IMG/VR virus record: IMGVR_UViG_3300009526_000056
Location: 1 to 25,497 of that record
Origin: a virus
DNA: 25,497 nucleotides
Reading direction: 5' to 3' (one strand)
Below are positions 12,701-18,131 of this stretch, piece after piece (the first letter of the stretch is position 1; the number at the start of each line of letters is the position of its first letter). The notes under the pieces were generated by a model that did not search any database, was not told the DNA's origin, and saw only the letters and a program-made list of their open reading frames with translations. The position numbers and the translations under genes are program-made.

Positions 12701-14283
12701 GCTCTATTCATAAGCATATAGTCTTGAACTGTTGGAGCATCCGAAGTAGCATCAAACCCACCTTCGTCGAAAGTTAGGCTATCAAAAGGTACAGTCTCTG
12801 ATTTGGTAAATGTTTCTGGTGTAACAAAATCTGTTACAGGAAGTAGCTCGATGGCAGTACCTACTCCTTCAACGTAATATTCTATGTTTGCATAACTTAC
12901 CGGAACAACAGATCCTATAAAATTAATTTTCAATCCGTTTGAAAATACCACACCGTTTGGTGAGGTATAGTTCACTTGCCCGAGTATGTCCTCAATTAGC
13001 AAATCTTCGGCATTGGCTTGATCAACAACTCTAATCACACCAAAGTTTGTTTCATCACTTTGATCTTGATAGTAAAGTATATCTAAGTTTGCAGTAATTA
13101 AAGGCTGTCTTTGAAATTCACCTTCTGCATTTTTGTACATAGTTGCACCAGCATACTCAGTTCCATATTGGATTTCTGTTTTGCTTAGATTAGCAACATC
13201 TTGTACTTTTGTAAGTTCCATAAACGGACGGAGAGGGTCGGCATAGTTGAAGTTAATTCTCCACTGTACATAACGCTCGGGATCTGTTGCTAACGGTACA
13301 CTGTTATCAAATGCCGCATTTGGTATTCCTGGATTGTCCTGGTCAAACAACGTGTCATCAAAAGGAGTAAAATTTTCCCATCCTAAGTCAGTATCTGTTG
13401 TAATAATAAGTGTTCGATTTTGTAAATCTACAATACCATCTATTCCACCATTTGCCGCTAAGAACACATCAACAAATTGATTGTTAATATCGCTAAATTT
13501 AAGTGTATCTTCAATTAAATCAGTTGCACCAATGTCAGCAAGTGTAAAGTAAAAGTTTTGTGCAGTTTTTTCAGGAACATTAAATACCACGTCGCCAACA
13601 TCATCACCATTGTTGCTTACACCAAGCACGTCTCTTGAACTTTGATTTGCTTGTTGTGGTAATACTCCTGATGTTCCAGGAACACTTTGTATCCAAAAGT
13701 TTCTACCACTGGTGTTTACATCAAATACGTAATTTCCTTCTCGCACAAGAGTAAGTGTTGGAAGACTTCCAGATTCGCCTGAAAAATTGTAACCGTCGTT
13801 GTATGTAACATCAAATGTATCAGTTGTTGGTACACCATTTGAAAATACATCTACACTGTTTGGTCCTGCTGGTATCCAATAATACTGGCCAAAATTTACA
13901 AACTTGTCAAGATCAACCATTGGATCAAAACTATAATGTTCACTTTCTAAAAGTCTATCATCGCGTGTTACGTTTGCTCCTTGCATCTGCAAACTATCAA
14001 TGATCCCAGGGTATGTAATTGCATTTTCAACAGTACGAGTATCTGTTTTTAGTTGTACAACTCCAGGCTCTAATTGGTAATCTGTTCTTGTCTGTGTTGG
14101 TTCTAGTACGTAACTATCTGATGCAGTTACACCAGGACCAATTTTACGTCCAATATATCCTTCAGTTGGCTTTAACTTGGGATTCTGTGTAAGTTGATCA
14201 AGGGTACTTCTTAGCAGTTGTTTGTTTGCAGGAGTCTGGAAGATTTCTGGTAAAAAATCTTCAGAGCGTATACGCTTAGCCAT
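715..14283 (-). CDS. Giant modular virion structural protein (gp7 position)
   Basis: A single 4522-codon frame, roughly 0.5 MDa, starting 3 nt after the gp6 stop with GGAG 11 nt upstream. I recognise no single T4 homologue. Residues 1-150 (NVTRDDRLLESEHYSFDPMV, then NFGQYYWIPAGPNSVDVF) may anchor it to the wedge. Later landmarks are a WCRGNRWFHIDV block near 537, an aromatic block near 1240-1445 (FLSWVGTQRVPYKDQTYDA, WRRSSYYPFAIQRLL), a CBM5/12-like motif at W1793, seven FG-GAP-like repeats at 2203-2925, a helical block near 3400-3515 (QPAPDWLFKTSLIDVNHKIR), two GxGY repeats near 3575-3650, a second CBM5/12-like motif at W3676, and beta-sandwich-like modules to the C-terminus. There are few cysteines and no transmembrane segment. 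Position after gp6 and composition suggest a peripheral baseplate or tail-fibre-network protein that contacts the cell surface. Its exact role is not known to me. Confidence 0.7.
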   Translation of the reverse strand: MAKRIRSEDFLPEIFQTPANKQLLRSTLDQLTQNPKLKPTEGYIGRKIGPGVTASDSYVLEPTQTRTDYQLEPGVVQLKTDTRTVENAITYPGIIDSLQMQGANVTRDDRLLESEHYSFDPMVDLDKFVNFGQYYWIPAGPNSVDVFSNGVPTTDTFDVTYNDGYNFSGESGSLPTLTLVREGNYVFDVNTSGRNFWIQSVPGTSGVLPQQANQSSRDVLGVSNNGDDVGDVVFNVPEKTAQNFYFTLADIGATDLIEDTLKFSDINNQFVDVFLAANGGIDGIVDLQNRTLIITTDTDLGWENFTPFDDTLFDQDNPGIPNAAFDNSVPLATDPERYVQWRINFNYADPLRPFMELTKVQDVANLSKTEIQYGTEYAGATMYKNAEGEFQRQPLITANLDILYYQDQSDETNFGVIRVVDQANAEDLLIEDILGQVNYTSPNGVVFSNGLKINFIGSVVPVSYANIEYYVEGVGTAIELLPVTDFVTPETFTKSETVPFDSLTFDEGGFDATSDAPTVQDYMLMNRACIDLNAWCRGNRWFHIDVLTATATYNNTSLLIDNDARAKRPILEFKKNLKLFNYGTIATTPIDIIDFAETDAFSNINGTAGYAVDGYSFVDGSRVIFSADIDPEVKNKIYTVKFVNLGAGDVIDLQPASLTVSDTATNTTVVVLSGATEQGNAYWFNGTTWILAQQKTDTNQAPLFDIYDASGYSLSDITVYPSSTFAGTKIFSYAIGSGATDSIIEQPLKYLTIANVGDIVFDNNLYTDTFLYVNGTVSKTEKIDKGFVRQYNSISTFEKLIGWQTSFTTEVQRQSFSFDFAGDPLVLDIDVISDSSLIPVKVFVEGQFVLPSTYTYATNSAGVTEITFNANTLGQPNTLPAVGAVIEAQVISDSASSIGFYTIPDNLESNAMNENSASFTLGTIRTHYETICQNLENFTGKIHGANNVHDLGNVIPYGDLILQQSAPLTLTTPFINERQFEYFRALDFNASEYNKTKNKILEYVATNDWESKTSAQILDDTLIAINAGKTETTSFYWTDAIPSGTVFDTTTYTVSPITTHTFDTLNSYNFTSANYKGILVYLTPKATGIQTQLVGDGHDYTVATDGPRITIDSTSITLAIGDIITINEYTATYGSYVPATPSMLGLYQVYKPQMFLDNTYITPTNVIQGHDGSLTVAFDDGDYRNGVLLEFEKRCYNNIKLTSEEKYNPPLQAVDVIPGQFRTTDYTLTEVNNILNRSFLSWVGTQRVPYKDQTYDADNGFTWNYSQSENRLNGDPLLGFWRGIYFQLYDTDAPDTRPWEMVGLSEKPDWWNTTYGPAPYTSGNTVLWQDMADGKIAYPTGDVTKTRYIRPQLLDCLPTDSQGNLVDPMISIVGSYDLNSFKKSWVAGDYAPTQTTWRRSSYYPFAIQRLLALTKPAKYFSWFADRDLYKYDATLKQWLYNKRFRINTTEVQIYGDGTSKNSYINFIVDYNRISGLDSTTLLTTRLSNLDIRLCYRMASFSDQSYLKIFSEKSSPNSLNSSLLLPDESYQLSLYKNPSFNEVVYSAVIIQRTNTGWSVAGYSTTKPYFNILKSTAAGTFLTFTVNGTTARVPQTFTDDVVQVPYGYEFTSQSAVVDFLVSYGQLLEQQGLTFDNTENDLILNWTQMAQEFVYWVGQSWTVGSVLNLNPAANVLKLSQPFSVVESLASEGINDIMLNQNFRPVFSEDYAVERLDNELKLIGLNNNTFSFLNARFTSYEHIIVFDNTSIFNDLMYQPVTGARQNRLLINGFTVYDWNGTLDAQGFILNQNNVKEWEPNVAYTKGQIVEYKNSYWSATTLLPPSGTFVFADWIKSDYNRIQKGLLPNLATKADELQDNYNIHTANLEGDATLLGLGLIGFRPRQYMQNLNLDDISQAGLYASFLGTKGTITAAETFTSANLGKETAEYDIFENWAIQRALYGANANRSYFELQLDESKLLSNPGTIAVINPQQASNADQTVLISDIYKQSYKITNTNILPTVGSIPEDVGFPSAGYVNYDDVNLKVFDYNDLTNVVNDLDNIVVGTNIWVAKANSYDWNIYRVNLVKSTLTTAVDNLNGTSTFTFDVPHGLIIGQRLIVKFFNTDVDGAYIVQTVPGLKTLTVTLSLPEGITTITNGDGRCFTLESVRVAQPSDIPALSFSTSLTTGNEVWVDNNGSDNWQVLQKQNPFGTATELQATLPIINDLFGTTIAQGLNNQGLLVGATGYASSIGGVYAFNKNDTGIYLEKTVLSPDASLSFSGFGFSSDAGNTEWAIVGAPASDSNKGYATAINRTASNGSFALYQNFNTGTNDADKFGYSVAVSNDEQWMYISAPADNKVYAYNKVNVQDQRLEFTGDGANSDFVIQPTIQVSASVATAQTQIAVTRNNVAQTAGADYTVSVTAGLQQVNFTTPPNENDDIVIIRRQSQTYFPIGSTTDFSFSTLFTASDIYSMTVINDSKLLRPFFDYTIVGTNVVLGSAISSGTLTINAKTHWDFVDTFTATGIGASDQFGYDISTTTDGRQILVGTPDATIGSNDFAGESYIIDRSVERFQVSNAATVAYTTSVTPTTPVSVTLNGTYLIPTGNANNAQFSVAGSVITIGTTLNPVTLTVGDIIEVETNSFSTLQQFNSALNGGNYFFGRTVDMCSTNCSAYIAMPNDSVVQTEAGSVERWINQSRLFGTITGTVTNPVLTATDTIRINNYYVTLTGTTVASLVTDITTANIPNITASSVGGALQINLVDVSAGEQFIKLQVAPGTGTAFVDLGLTPWIYAQTITAPAPQTYAHFGTSLSISDDANTLVVGAPDATAYLPTTFDTSTTYFDSGSTNLLDPLPESGVAFTYDYLNAANASATNPGKFVYGQQIYDTTLTSLDKFGSSVSYVDGTLLVGAPNDDLNDSSGDFGRVTQLVNANNEASWKARYTETPVVDVALLNSVFTYNNISNTVTTYLDFIDPIQGKILGAARANIDYTGGLDPAAYNTGTVNNYGSQWRNEHLGEMWWDLSTVRFINYNQDDIAFRARRWGQLFDGSSVDVYQWIESSVTPANYTGEGTVYSTVSYTTTTQLDSAGTFVTTYYYWVKGLTAVSPNKTLSSSGITQYIDNPRSSGVSYCAAIAPNEITLYNCKSLISATNTILHVEFDKIANDDNVHSEYDLITVGDKNSFLGAQLYRKLLDSFCGADTVGNLVPDSTLSLADRYGVSFRPRQSLYVDRFLALQNYMTRANSIMSVYTISESKSLTLLNSEEPEPTIASGAWDKRLLTYAELTYQDLRQVAVGYKYLVASDINNEGLWTIYTVEAGQTLLLSRVQTYKTNLYWSYIDWNGKNSDGTTFSSANASSYDVKVYSELLALENVANEQWATVEANSNGKQEVYQYSTTTGEWTRVFLQDGTIAVDNTIWDYSVGNFGFDVEVFDAQRFDQAPITETRQILEALNTQIFTNELLVFRNELLILAFEFIMSEQPAPDWLFKTSLIDVNHKIRDLIEYPIFRRDNQDFVSEYIKEVKPYHVQVREFNLRYEGEDTYNGSVTDFDLPAYYDSQLNQFVSPILDDSENPKSLSAVPSTDSIWTTFPWSQWYQNYKLVVSGVTVVTGGTGYTVAPQVVVTGDATTQATLRAVVNTAGVVTSITLLTAGSGYITTPTITISGGNGSGATAVAVLQTQQVRDFTTTIAYNRITYTSQVIDWTANTAFIANQLVRFPVPTVGVVNVALPKVYQAISDFTSGSSFDPEKYTIVDASTLDAADRTIGLYNPGPNEPGRELAQVMTGIDYPGVQVDAPDFNQNTGFDIGNYDINPFDNISFGPEGLPTYDPAILDVIYESSFTDTYLGTRSTDINVEGGAFIDTYSSHAPEELVPGSEFDTLDLKVFTRPGSDWNGDGHGFEIASISNVFTATGISIIFSGLIQHPVEVIVINSTTRQVLPPAVYTINWVTKTVAVSTSANASVGDTISVEVYGLGGGSQLYKESFVGNTIVDKKQDIPVAFTEIVEMVIFINGTLQTEYAFAAKGSFDTTVTFTNQPTSTQMVTIVALGETTPTQYSWSTSVAEYFNYDGSTSTYPLTNSLQGTNIANMIVDRDGFRLRPPEGIEYTGDGSSLGPYYLSTTAKTNQALISTSDLLVYVDNVKQNVAVNWTLSTYDGSSDRYIEFNTQSLPVAGSQIQIFTTTESDYTIINTSDLNLRVSAAFDALFDITTFNDTAQQNIMTKVYVGPTTQGITTGVAYDEDAYDESTFDETVGSTIDTNNFALGRLVTANARLIVTLNGDYLRPSIDFTVATGSDNLSILTLNLSILNAADVLAVTMFTNTVVPNSLNFRIFQDMLGNQKLLKLNTTNTTTLTQDLAVNDDTIYIADASKLGEPNLEQGIFGQIIIGGERITYRDRNIGDNSVSGLRRGTAGTGVYTHSIDNTVSDVGVGEQLPTTYQQATATDSTVGDGVTKIYTTTITIPTLLDSTELADAITVTVGGTVLVPDTDYAITESSLTSTEITFTTAPASGSTIAFSQVTANVMYAQGTNTASNGIALQDQTTPAALFLKS
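3105..3267 (-). other. CBM5/12-like carbohydrate-binding motif 2 in the giant protein
   Basis: Residues about 3673-3727 read DWTANTAFIANQLVRF, then a short insert and KVYQAISDFTSGSSFDPEKY. The order W, TAF, N-LV, K-YQA, SG-F is the same as in the first motif, and as in other phage copies of this module. It lies directly after the GxGY repeats. Confidence 0.4.
3330..3565 (-). repeat. Two GxGY repeats in the giant protein
   Basis: Two copies of a 35-40 residue unit follow each other near residues 3575-3650: GGTGYTVAPQVVVTGDATTQ, then AGSGYITTPTITISGGNGSG. Each has the form G-x-GY, P, a beta strand and a Gly-rich or Thr-rich turn, ending in an Ala/Val strand. This unit occurs in many phage tail proteins. 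It is probably a small all-beta structural repeat. Confidence 0.6.
5510..7680 (-). other. Seven FG-GAP-like repeats: putative interrupted beta-propeller in the giant protein
   Basis: Seven FG dipeptides, each followed about 15-20 residues later by a GAP-like element, occur at residues 2203 (LLVGAT), 2260 (AIVGAPAS), 2312 (MYISAPAD), 2507 (ILVGTPDA), 2636 (AYIAMPND), 2783 (LVVGAPDA) and 2871 (LLVGAPND). Spacing is 52-57 residues between the first three and longer after that, where beta modules are inserted between blades. FG-GAP repeats form seven-bladed propellers in integrin alpha chains. Seven here would be one full ring. The fold is inferred from the pattern only. Confidence 0.6.
8790..8913 (-). 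other. CBM5/12-like carbohydrate-binding motif 1 in the giant protein
   Basis: Residues about 1791-1830 read EWEPNVAYTKGQIVEYKNSY followed by WSATTLLPPSG. This has the spacing of chitin-binding modules of families 5/12: W, then AY, G, V-Y, YW-A and P. In phage tail proteins such modules often help bind surface glycans. The assignment rests on a short pattern. Confidence 0.45.
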
Positions 14284-14286
14284 AGT

Positions 14287-17200
14287 TTATACTACTCCAC
14301 TGTTTGATGCAGTTCTAAGTTGACTGCTTGTTAGTGCATCAATAACTTCAACATCATTAACAGTTGCTGCGTTAACGAATATTTCATTTGATTGAGAACG
14401 TATCTCGTATAAATCACCAAAACTTTTCAACGGATTGGTTGGAACAAGTACAACTGTGCTAATAATACTTCCAAGTTGATCATGTAAGTAACTGCTTAAT
14501 TCAGAGAAGAAGAAAGTATCACCAAAGTCCCAATTTTCAATAGTAAAGTATTGATTGATTGCATTTATCACTTGACTTTTTATTTCACTTGTGCTAACTG
14601 TGCTAATTGTATTTTTTACACATTTAATTGTTGCTCTAAGTTCAGTTGCTGCTTTTGTGCCAAATAAGGGTTTGAACGTCACACTGTTTAGTATAATATT
14701 ATCACTGATCATTTTGTATTGATTAAGTGTGTTATATGCAGTATTAAGTTCATCAATTGTTGGTCTAGCTGGTTCGGGAACTGTTCCAGTTGTGTCTCTA
14801 ATGTAGTTTTGATATGCAGTATAGTATGCTTGTGTAAGCAAATAGATATCAATAATATTAGTTGTACCTGGATCAATACGTCTGCTCAGTGGAGCATTAT
14901 GCCTATACTGGAAATTAAGATCTTGTCTGCCTACGAATGTTTGGTACCCAGTGACTTCGGCGATAGTTCTTACACCATTGTATGCCACAGTTAAGTTATA
15001 AAACTTTTTATCAGTATAAGCATAAAATACCTGTCCATTGATATATTCACTCTTTACTAATTCAATAGCATCTTTGGTGGCTAGTGTACCGGTTACAACT
15101 CCACTTGCCAGTGGTGTATACCTTTCAAGATTATCAAAGTCGATTGTTTGTTGTAGATAGATTCTTTTACTATTTGGGTTTGTGTCTGGTGCAACCAATG
15201 TTTCAAAATAATCTGGATTATCAGGAATGCCGTCATTGTCTGAATCTTTGTAACTTATCCTAACTCTAAAATCATCAATAAAACCATCTGACTCAACTGG
15301 TTGTCCAATAATGTCTAATATCTCGTCACTATTTAAAGGTGTGCTTGCATCGGGTTGATTGTTTGTTTTTAAAACATTGACAAAATCATTTATTACTTTA
15401 CCAGTTTTTGGATCATAAACTTTCTGTGAGCCATCATAGAAAAAACGTGTTTCTAGAACACTTGCCCAGTACCTGTCTAAACTCCTTGAACTGACAGTAT
15501 AGGTTACACCGTCTGTTTGAAAATCGACCAACCAACTATTGTCCAAACCTGTTCCGCTTGTATTCTGTGCATTTGCTAAACTAAAAGTAACGCTACTATC
15601 AAGGTTGCTTGCGGTAATCACATACCAAGTTTCGTTTAGGTTATCATATCCTAATCCAAAGTTTCTGTAGAGTTCAATGTTATCTCTCATTGTTGTTTCG
15701 ATAGCAGTAGGTAAATCAGTAATAAAATTAACAATTACTTGTGTCGGAACTGCATTAGTTGGAATAAAATTATTAAGTGTTACTGGTCCTGTGCCGTCTG
15801 CATTGTTACCAGTTCCTTGATTGGTACCATCAAGTTCTAAATTACTAACAGTTGCCCATAATTCAGTCTTATCACCAGGTAGTGTTGCTGACCCAACTCT
15901 AAGTCTGTTTAAATTATTAAAAACATATCCAGCAGGTGGAACAAATTTAATTAATCCACCTTTTGCAATATACTTTTTATTATCACTTGCTTGTGGACCA
16001 ACTGGTGCTGGTGCACCACTTGCAACAAATTTAAAAAATCCTGTTGTCTCGTTGTTTGATGTCGTGCTTTGCGACCATTCTAAATTTAGTGTTGTCAAAC
16101 TTGGACGAAGAAAGTTTTCATAATAAAACTCCTGCATTCCTCTACTAGAAAGTACAGGCTCGACTTGGTTTACAATAACATCAGTTATGTCATTTTGATC
16201 AATAAACGTAAATGTAAAACTAGGCACTTCTGTATTTTCGTATATCATTCCATCTGATGCAAATACATTGGTGCTTGAATATTTTCCAGTGATATCTACA
16301 AGATCCAAGTATCTACTAGTGCCAATTGAGCTACGATTAACAGCCTTGGACTTGATTATAGTTGAATAAAGCGTATATGGAAAATTATTGTAGTCCTCAC
16401 CATTAACCATTCTATTTTGTGTATAATATCTTGCAGGAGCTCTTTGCTTGATGTCGTTTATATTTTCTCTACTAGCTGCATTGCTCACAGGTTGTGTTAA
16501 TGCACATGTAAGAGTGAGTGTTTCATTTCTTCCTGTCTTAGAAACATATCCAATACTAAGTGTTACATTTTGCATTTCATCTGGATTAATAATATAGTTC
16601 AAACCATTTGAAGAACGCACATAAGTTCTAAATGTTCCAACAGGAATACTACTAAAAACCCCGTCACCAAAGTTTAGATCAATCTGATCGTTTGTTCTTG
16701 ATGTAATAGTGAAATACCTACGTTGTTCTGGAGTAAGTTCTTCTGTAGCACCGGCATAGATGTTTTCTACTTTTTTCCACTCGCTTTGAATAATGTTCTG
16801 TGCATTAAGTTGGTACAACCATGTATCTTCGTTGTTGATTCCCTCAATGTTTACGTTAACAATTCTGTTGCTTATTCTTTCTCCAAGATTAAACTGTTGA
16901 TCTTGTAAACTACCTTGTTTGAAGTAAAAGAAATAACCAGTATTTGCACTAGCATAACCTTGTTTGTCGTTTCTATATAGTATATTTAGGGCACCGTTTG
17001 GTGCAGGTGCTGGTTCGTACAAGTATGTTTCATCTAAACTTGTTGCACTCACTGCTTCAAACGTCATATTAGTTCCATTTACAACTTGACTAAATGGTAT
17101 TACTGGTAAAAATCCCTGTATTAGATTTAATTGATATTCATCAGTTTGCACACCAAGTAAAGTTTGCGTATTACCCGGGCGTCCAAATCTTTGGCTTCCA

Positions 17201-17694
17201 CTAAGTGAGGCATTAACAATTACTGTGAACTGTTCTAGCCAGTTTGCGTTTGTGGTATCATTCCAGTTGACTGTGATGTTTGAAAGATTTACACCTGTAA
17301 AATCGATTACACCTTCTGTAGTACTGATACTTTGTACTTTGATAAAACCTTGTGCCGCTGTATTACGTTTTGGTGTGTAACTTACTAGTTCAGCAAGACG
17401 TACTACGCTGTCTCTTCGTTCAGCAGTATCAATGAAGTTCTCTCTGGTGTTTAGATCATTTCTAAAACTTCCTGCTTGTCCCATAAACGCCATAACATCA
17501 AGCAGTGCAATAAATTCACTTGACTCAATATAGTCATTAAAACTTTCTGGATAGTACAAACGAATGTAGTCTATAAAGCTCTTGCGAAGTGTTTCAAAGT
17601 CATAGCTCTGAAAGTCTGCTTCACGATAAGTTTGGTAGATTCTCTTCCAATCTTCAACACCGAATATACTGGTTTGTCTTGTAGTTTTAGCCAT
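14287..17694 (-). CDS. gp6: Baseplate wedge protein gp6 (gpJ-like)
   Basis: A 1135-residue protein. The N-terminus is a clear gp6 match: FIDYIRLYYPESFNDYIESS, then ALLDVMAFMGQAGSFRNDLN and TRENFIDTAERRDSVVRLAE, in the first 110 residues. A baseplate-J-like middle has FGDGVFSSIPVGT near 350 and RAPARYYTQNRMVNGEDYNN near 418. The C-terminal 120 residues (WDFGDTFFFSELSSYLHDQL) resemble the T4 C-terminal part that closes the wedge ring. gp6 dimers form the iris-like inner ring that changes shape on contraction. T4 gp6 is 660 residues, so about 470 residues are extra, mainly between residues 500 and 950. This insert includes DSDNDGIPDNPD (817-828), like a calcium-binding thrombospondin type 3 repeat. 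The start has AAGGA 9 nt upstream. The giant gene begins three bases after its stop. Confidence 0.9.
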   Translation of the reverse strand: MAKTTRQTSIFGVEDWKRIYQTYREADFQSYDFETLRKSFIDYIRLYYPESFNDYIESSEFIALLDVMAFMGQAGSFRNDLNTRENFIDTAERRDSVVRLAELVSYTPKRNTAAQGFIKVQSISTTEGVIDFTGVNLSNITVNWNDTTNANWLEQFTVIVNASLSGSQRFGRPGNTQTLLGVQTDEYQLNLIQGFLPVIPFSQVVNGTNMTFEAVSATSLDETYLYEPAPAPNGALNILYRNDKQGYASANTGYFFYFKQGSLQDQQFNLGERISNRIVNVNIEGINNEDTWLYQLNAQNIIQSEWKKVENIYAGATEELTPEQRRYFTITSRTNDQIDLNFGDGVFSSIPVGTFRTYVRSSNGLNYIINPDEMQNVTLSIGYVSKTGRNETLTLTCALTQPVSNAASRENINDIKQRAPARYYTQNRMVNGEDYNNFPYTLYSTIIKSKAVNRSSIGTSRYLDLVDITGKYSSTNVFASDGMIYENTEVPSFTFTFIDQNDITDVIVNQVEPVLSSRGMQEFYYENFLRPSLTTLNLEWSQSTTSNNETTGFFKFVASGAPAPVGPQASDNKKYIAKGGLIKFVPPAGYVFNNLNRLRVGSATLPGDKTELWATVSNLELDGTNQGTGNNADGTGPVTLNNFIPTNAVPTQVIVNFITDLPTAIETTMRDNIELYRNFGLGYDNLNETWYVITASNLDSSVTFSLANAQNTSGTGLDNSWLVDFQTDGVTYTVSSRSLDRYWASVLETRFFYDGSQKVYDPKTGKVINDFVNVLKTNNQPDASTPLNSDEILDIIGQPVESDGFIDDFRVRISYKDSDNDGIPDNPDYFETLVAPDTNPNSKRIYLQQTIDFDNLERYTPLASGVVTGTLATKDAIELVKSEYINGQVFYAYTDKKFYNLTVAYNGVRTIAEVTGYQTFVGRQDLNFQYRHNAPLSRRIDPGTTNIIDIYLLTQAYYTAYQNYIRDTTGTVPEPARPTIDELNTAYNTLNQYKMISDNIILNSVTFKPLFGTKAATELRATIKCVKNTISTVSTSEIKSQVINAINQYFTIENWDFGDTFFFSELSSYLHDQLGSIISTVVLVPTNPLKSFGDLYEIRSQSNEIFVNAATVNDVEVIDALTSSQLRTASNSGVV

Positions 17695-17713
17695 GTGTAT
17701 CTATCCTTACCTT

Positions 17714-17721
17714 GTATTTAT
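17714..17721 (-). promoter_or_regulatory. Late-promoter-like element ATAAATAC upstream of gp6
   Basis: The minus strand reads CATAAATACAAGGTAAGGAT, then AGATACAC and the gp6 ATG. ATAAATA matches seven of eight positions of the T4 late promoter TATAAATA. It is 19 nt from the start codon, a spacing that leaves room for a leader, and AAGGA lies 9 nt before the ATG as ribosome site. This is the most convincing promoter candidate in the window. It would start a transcript for gp6, the giant gene and beyond. Confidence 0.5.
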
Positions 17722-17724
17722 GAA

Positions 17725-17746
17725 CAAAATAAACTGGGTAGTTTAT
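17725..17746 (-). terminator. Possible weak intrinsic terminator after gp25
   Basis: On the minus strand, ATAAACT, loop ACCC and AGTTTAT form a 7-bp stem at 17729-17746, followed by TTTG. It begins one base after the gp25 stop and lies just before the late-promoter-like element of gp6. The stem has a single GC pair, so termination would be inefficient at best. An mRNA 3'-end stabiliser is an equal possibility. Confidence 0.35.
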
Positions 17747-17747
17747 A

Positions 17748-18128
17748 CTACACGCCCGAGTAAGCGGCTCGCATTGTTTGGTTGTTAAAGAATATGTTTA
17801 GAAGTTCACCTTGTTGCCCACTGACTGTATCAACTTCAAGTTCAATTAAGATTCCGTTTTCTTGTGGATACACATTTATATCGTTCACTTGTATCCGTGG
17901 ATCTTGTGCAACCACACGTTGTATTTCTTTAATAATTGCTTTGTTTGTTGGTTCCCCTTGTGGTTCAAAAATTAGAGAAAACATAGTTGTACCAATATTA
18001 GGACGACCTGGCATTTCACCTTGACGTATGGTCAATGCATTTAACAAATCACGTTTGATTAAATCAAAATCAGTGACTGTATAACTTTTGTACTGGTTAA
18101 TTGTACTATATCCAATAAATGTTGCCAT
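17748..18128 (-). CDS. gp25: Baseplate wedge and sheath initiator gp25 (GPW/gp25 family)
   Basis: A 126-residue protein, close to the 132 residues of T4 gp25. The family pattern is clear: an N-terminal YTVTDFDLIKRDLLNAL helix, then RQGEMPGRPNIGTTMFSLIF followed by EPQGEPTNKAI, an amphipathic helix KEIQRVVAQDPRIQVNDI, and a final strand pair (GILIELEVDTVSGQQGELLN). In T4-like phages gp25 sits in the wedge core, binds gp6 and gp53, and starts sheath assembly through strand exchange with the first sheath subunits. The start ATG follows a 20-nt gap with a late-promoter-like element. The stop TAG is followed within 2 nt by an AT-rich hairpin. Confidence 0.9.
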   Translation of the reverse strand: MATFIGYSTINQYKSYTVTDFDLIKRDLLNALTIRQGEMPGRPNIGTTMFSLIFEPQGEPTNKAIIKEIQRVVAQDPRIQVNDINVYPQENGILIELEVDTVSGQQGELLNIFFNNQTMRAAYSGV

Positions 18129-18131
18129 ACT

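Noticed and set aside
715-14283. Giant frame as a ribosomal-peptide-synthetase-like or toxin megagene
   Set aside because: No carrier, condensation, adenylation or toxin motif is present. Composition is Thr/Asn/Gly/Val-rich beta structure typical of virion proteins, and all neighbours are baseplate genes.
17695-17747. tRNA or small RNA gene in the largest intergenic gap
   Set aside because: The gap is only 53 nt and is explained by a weak hairpin, the promoter-like element and a ribosome site.
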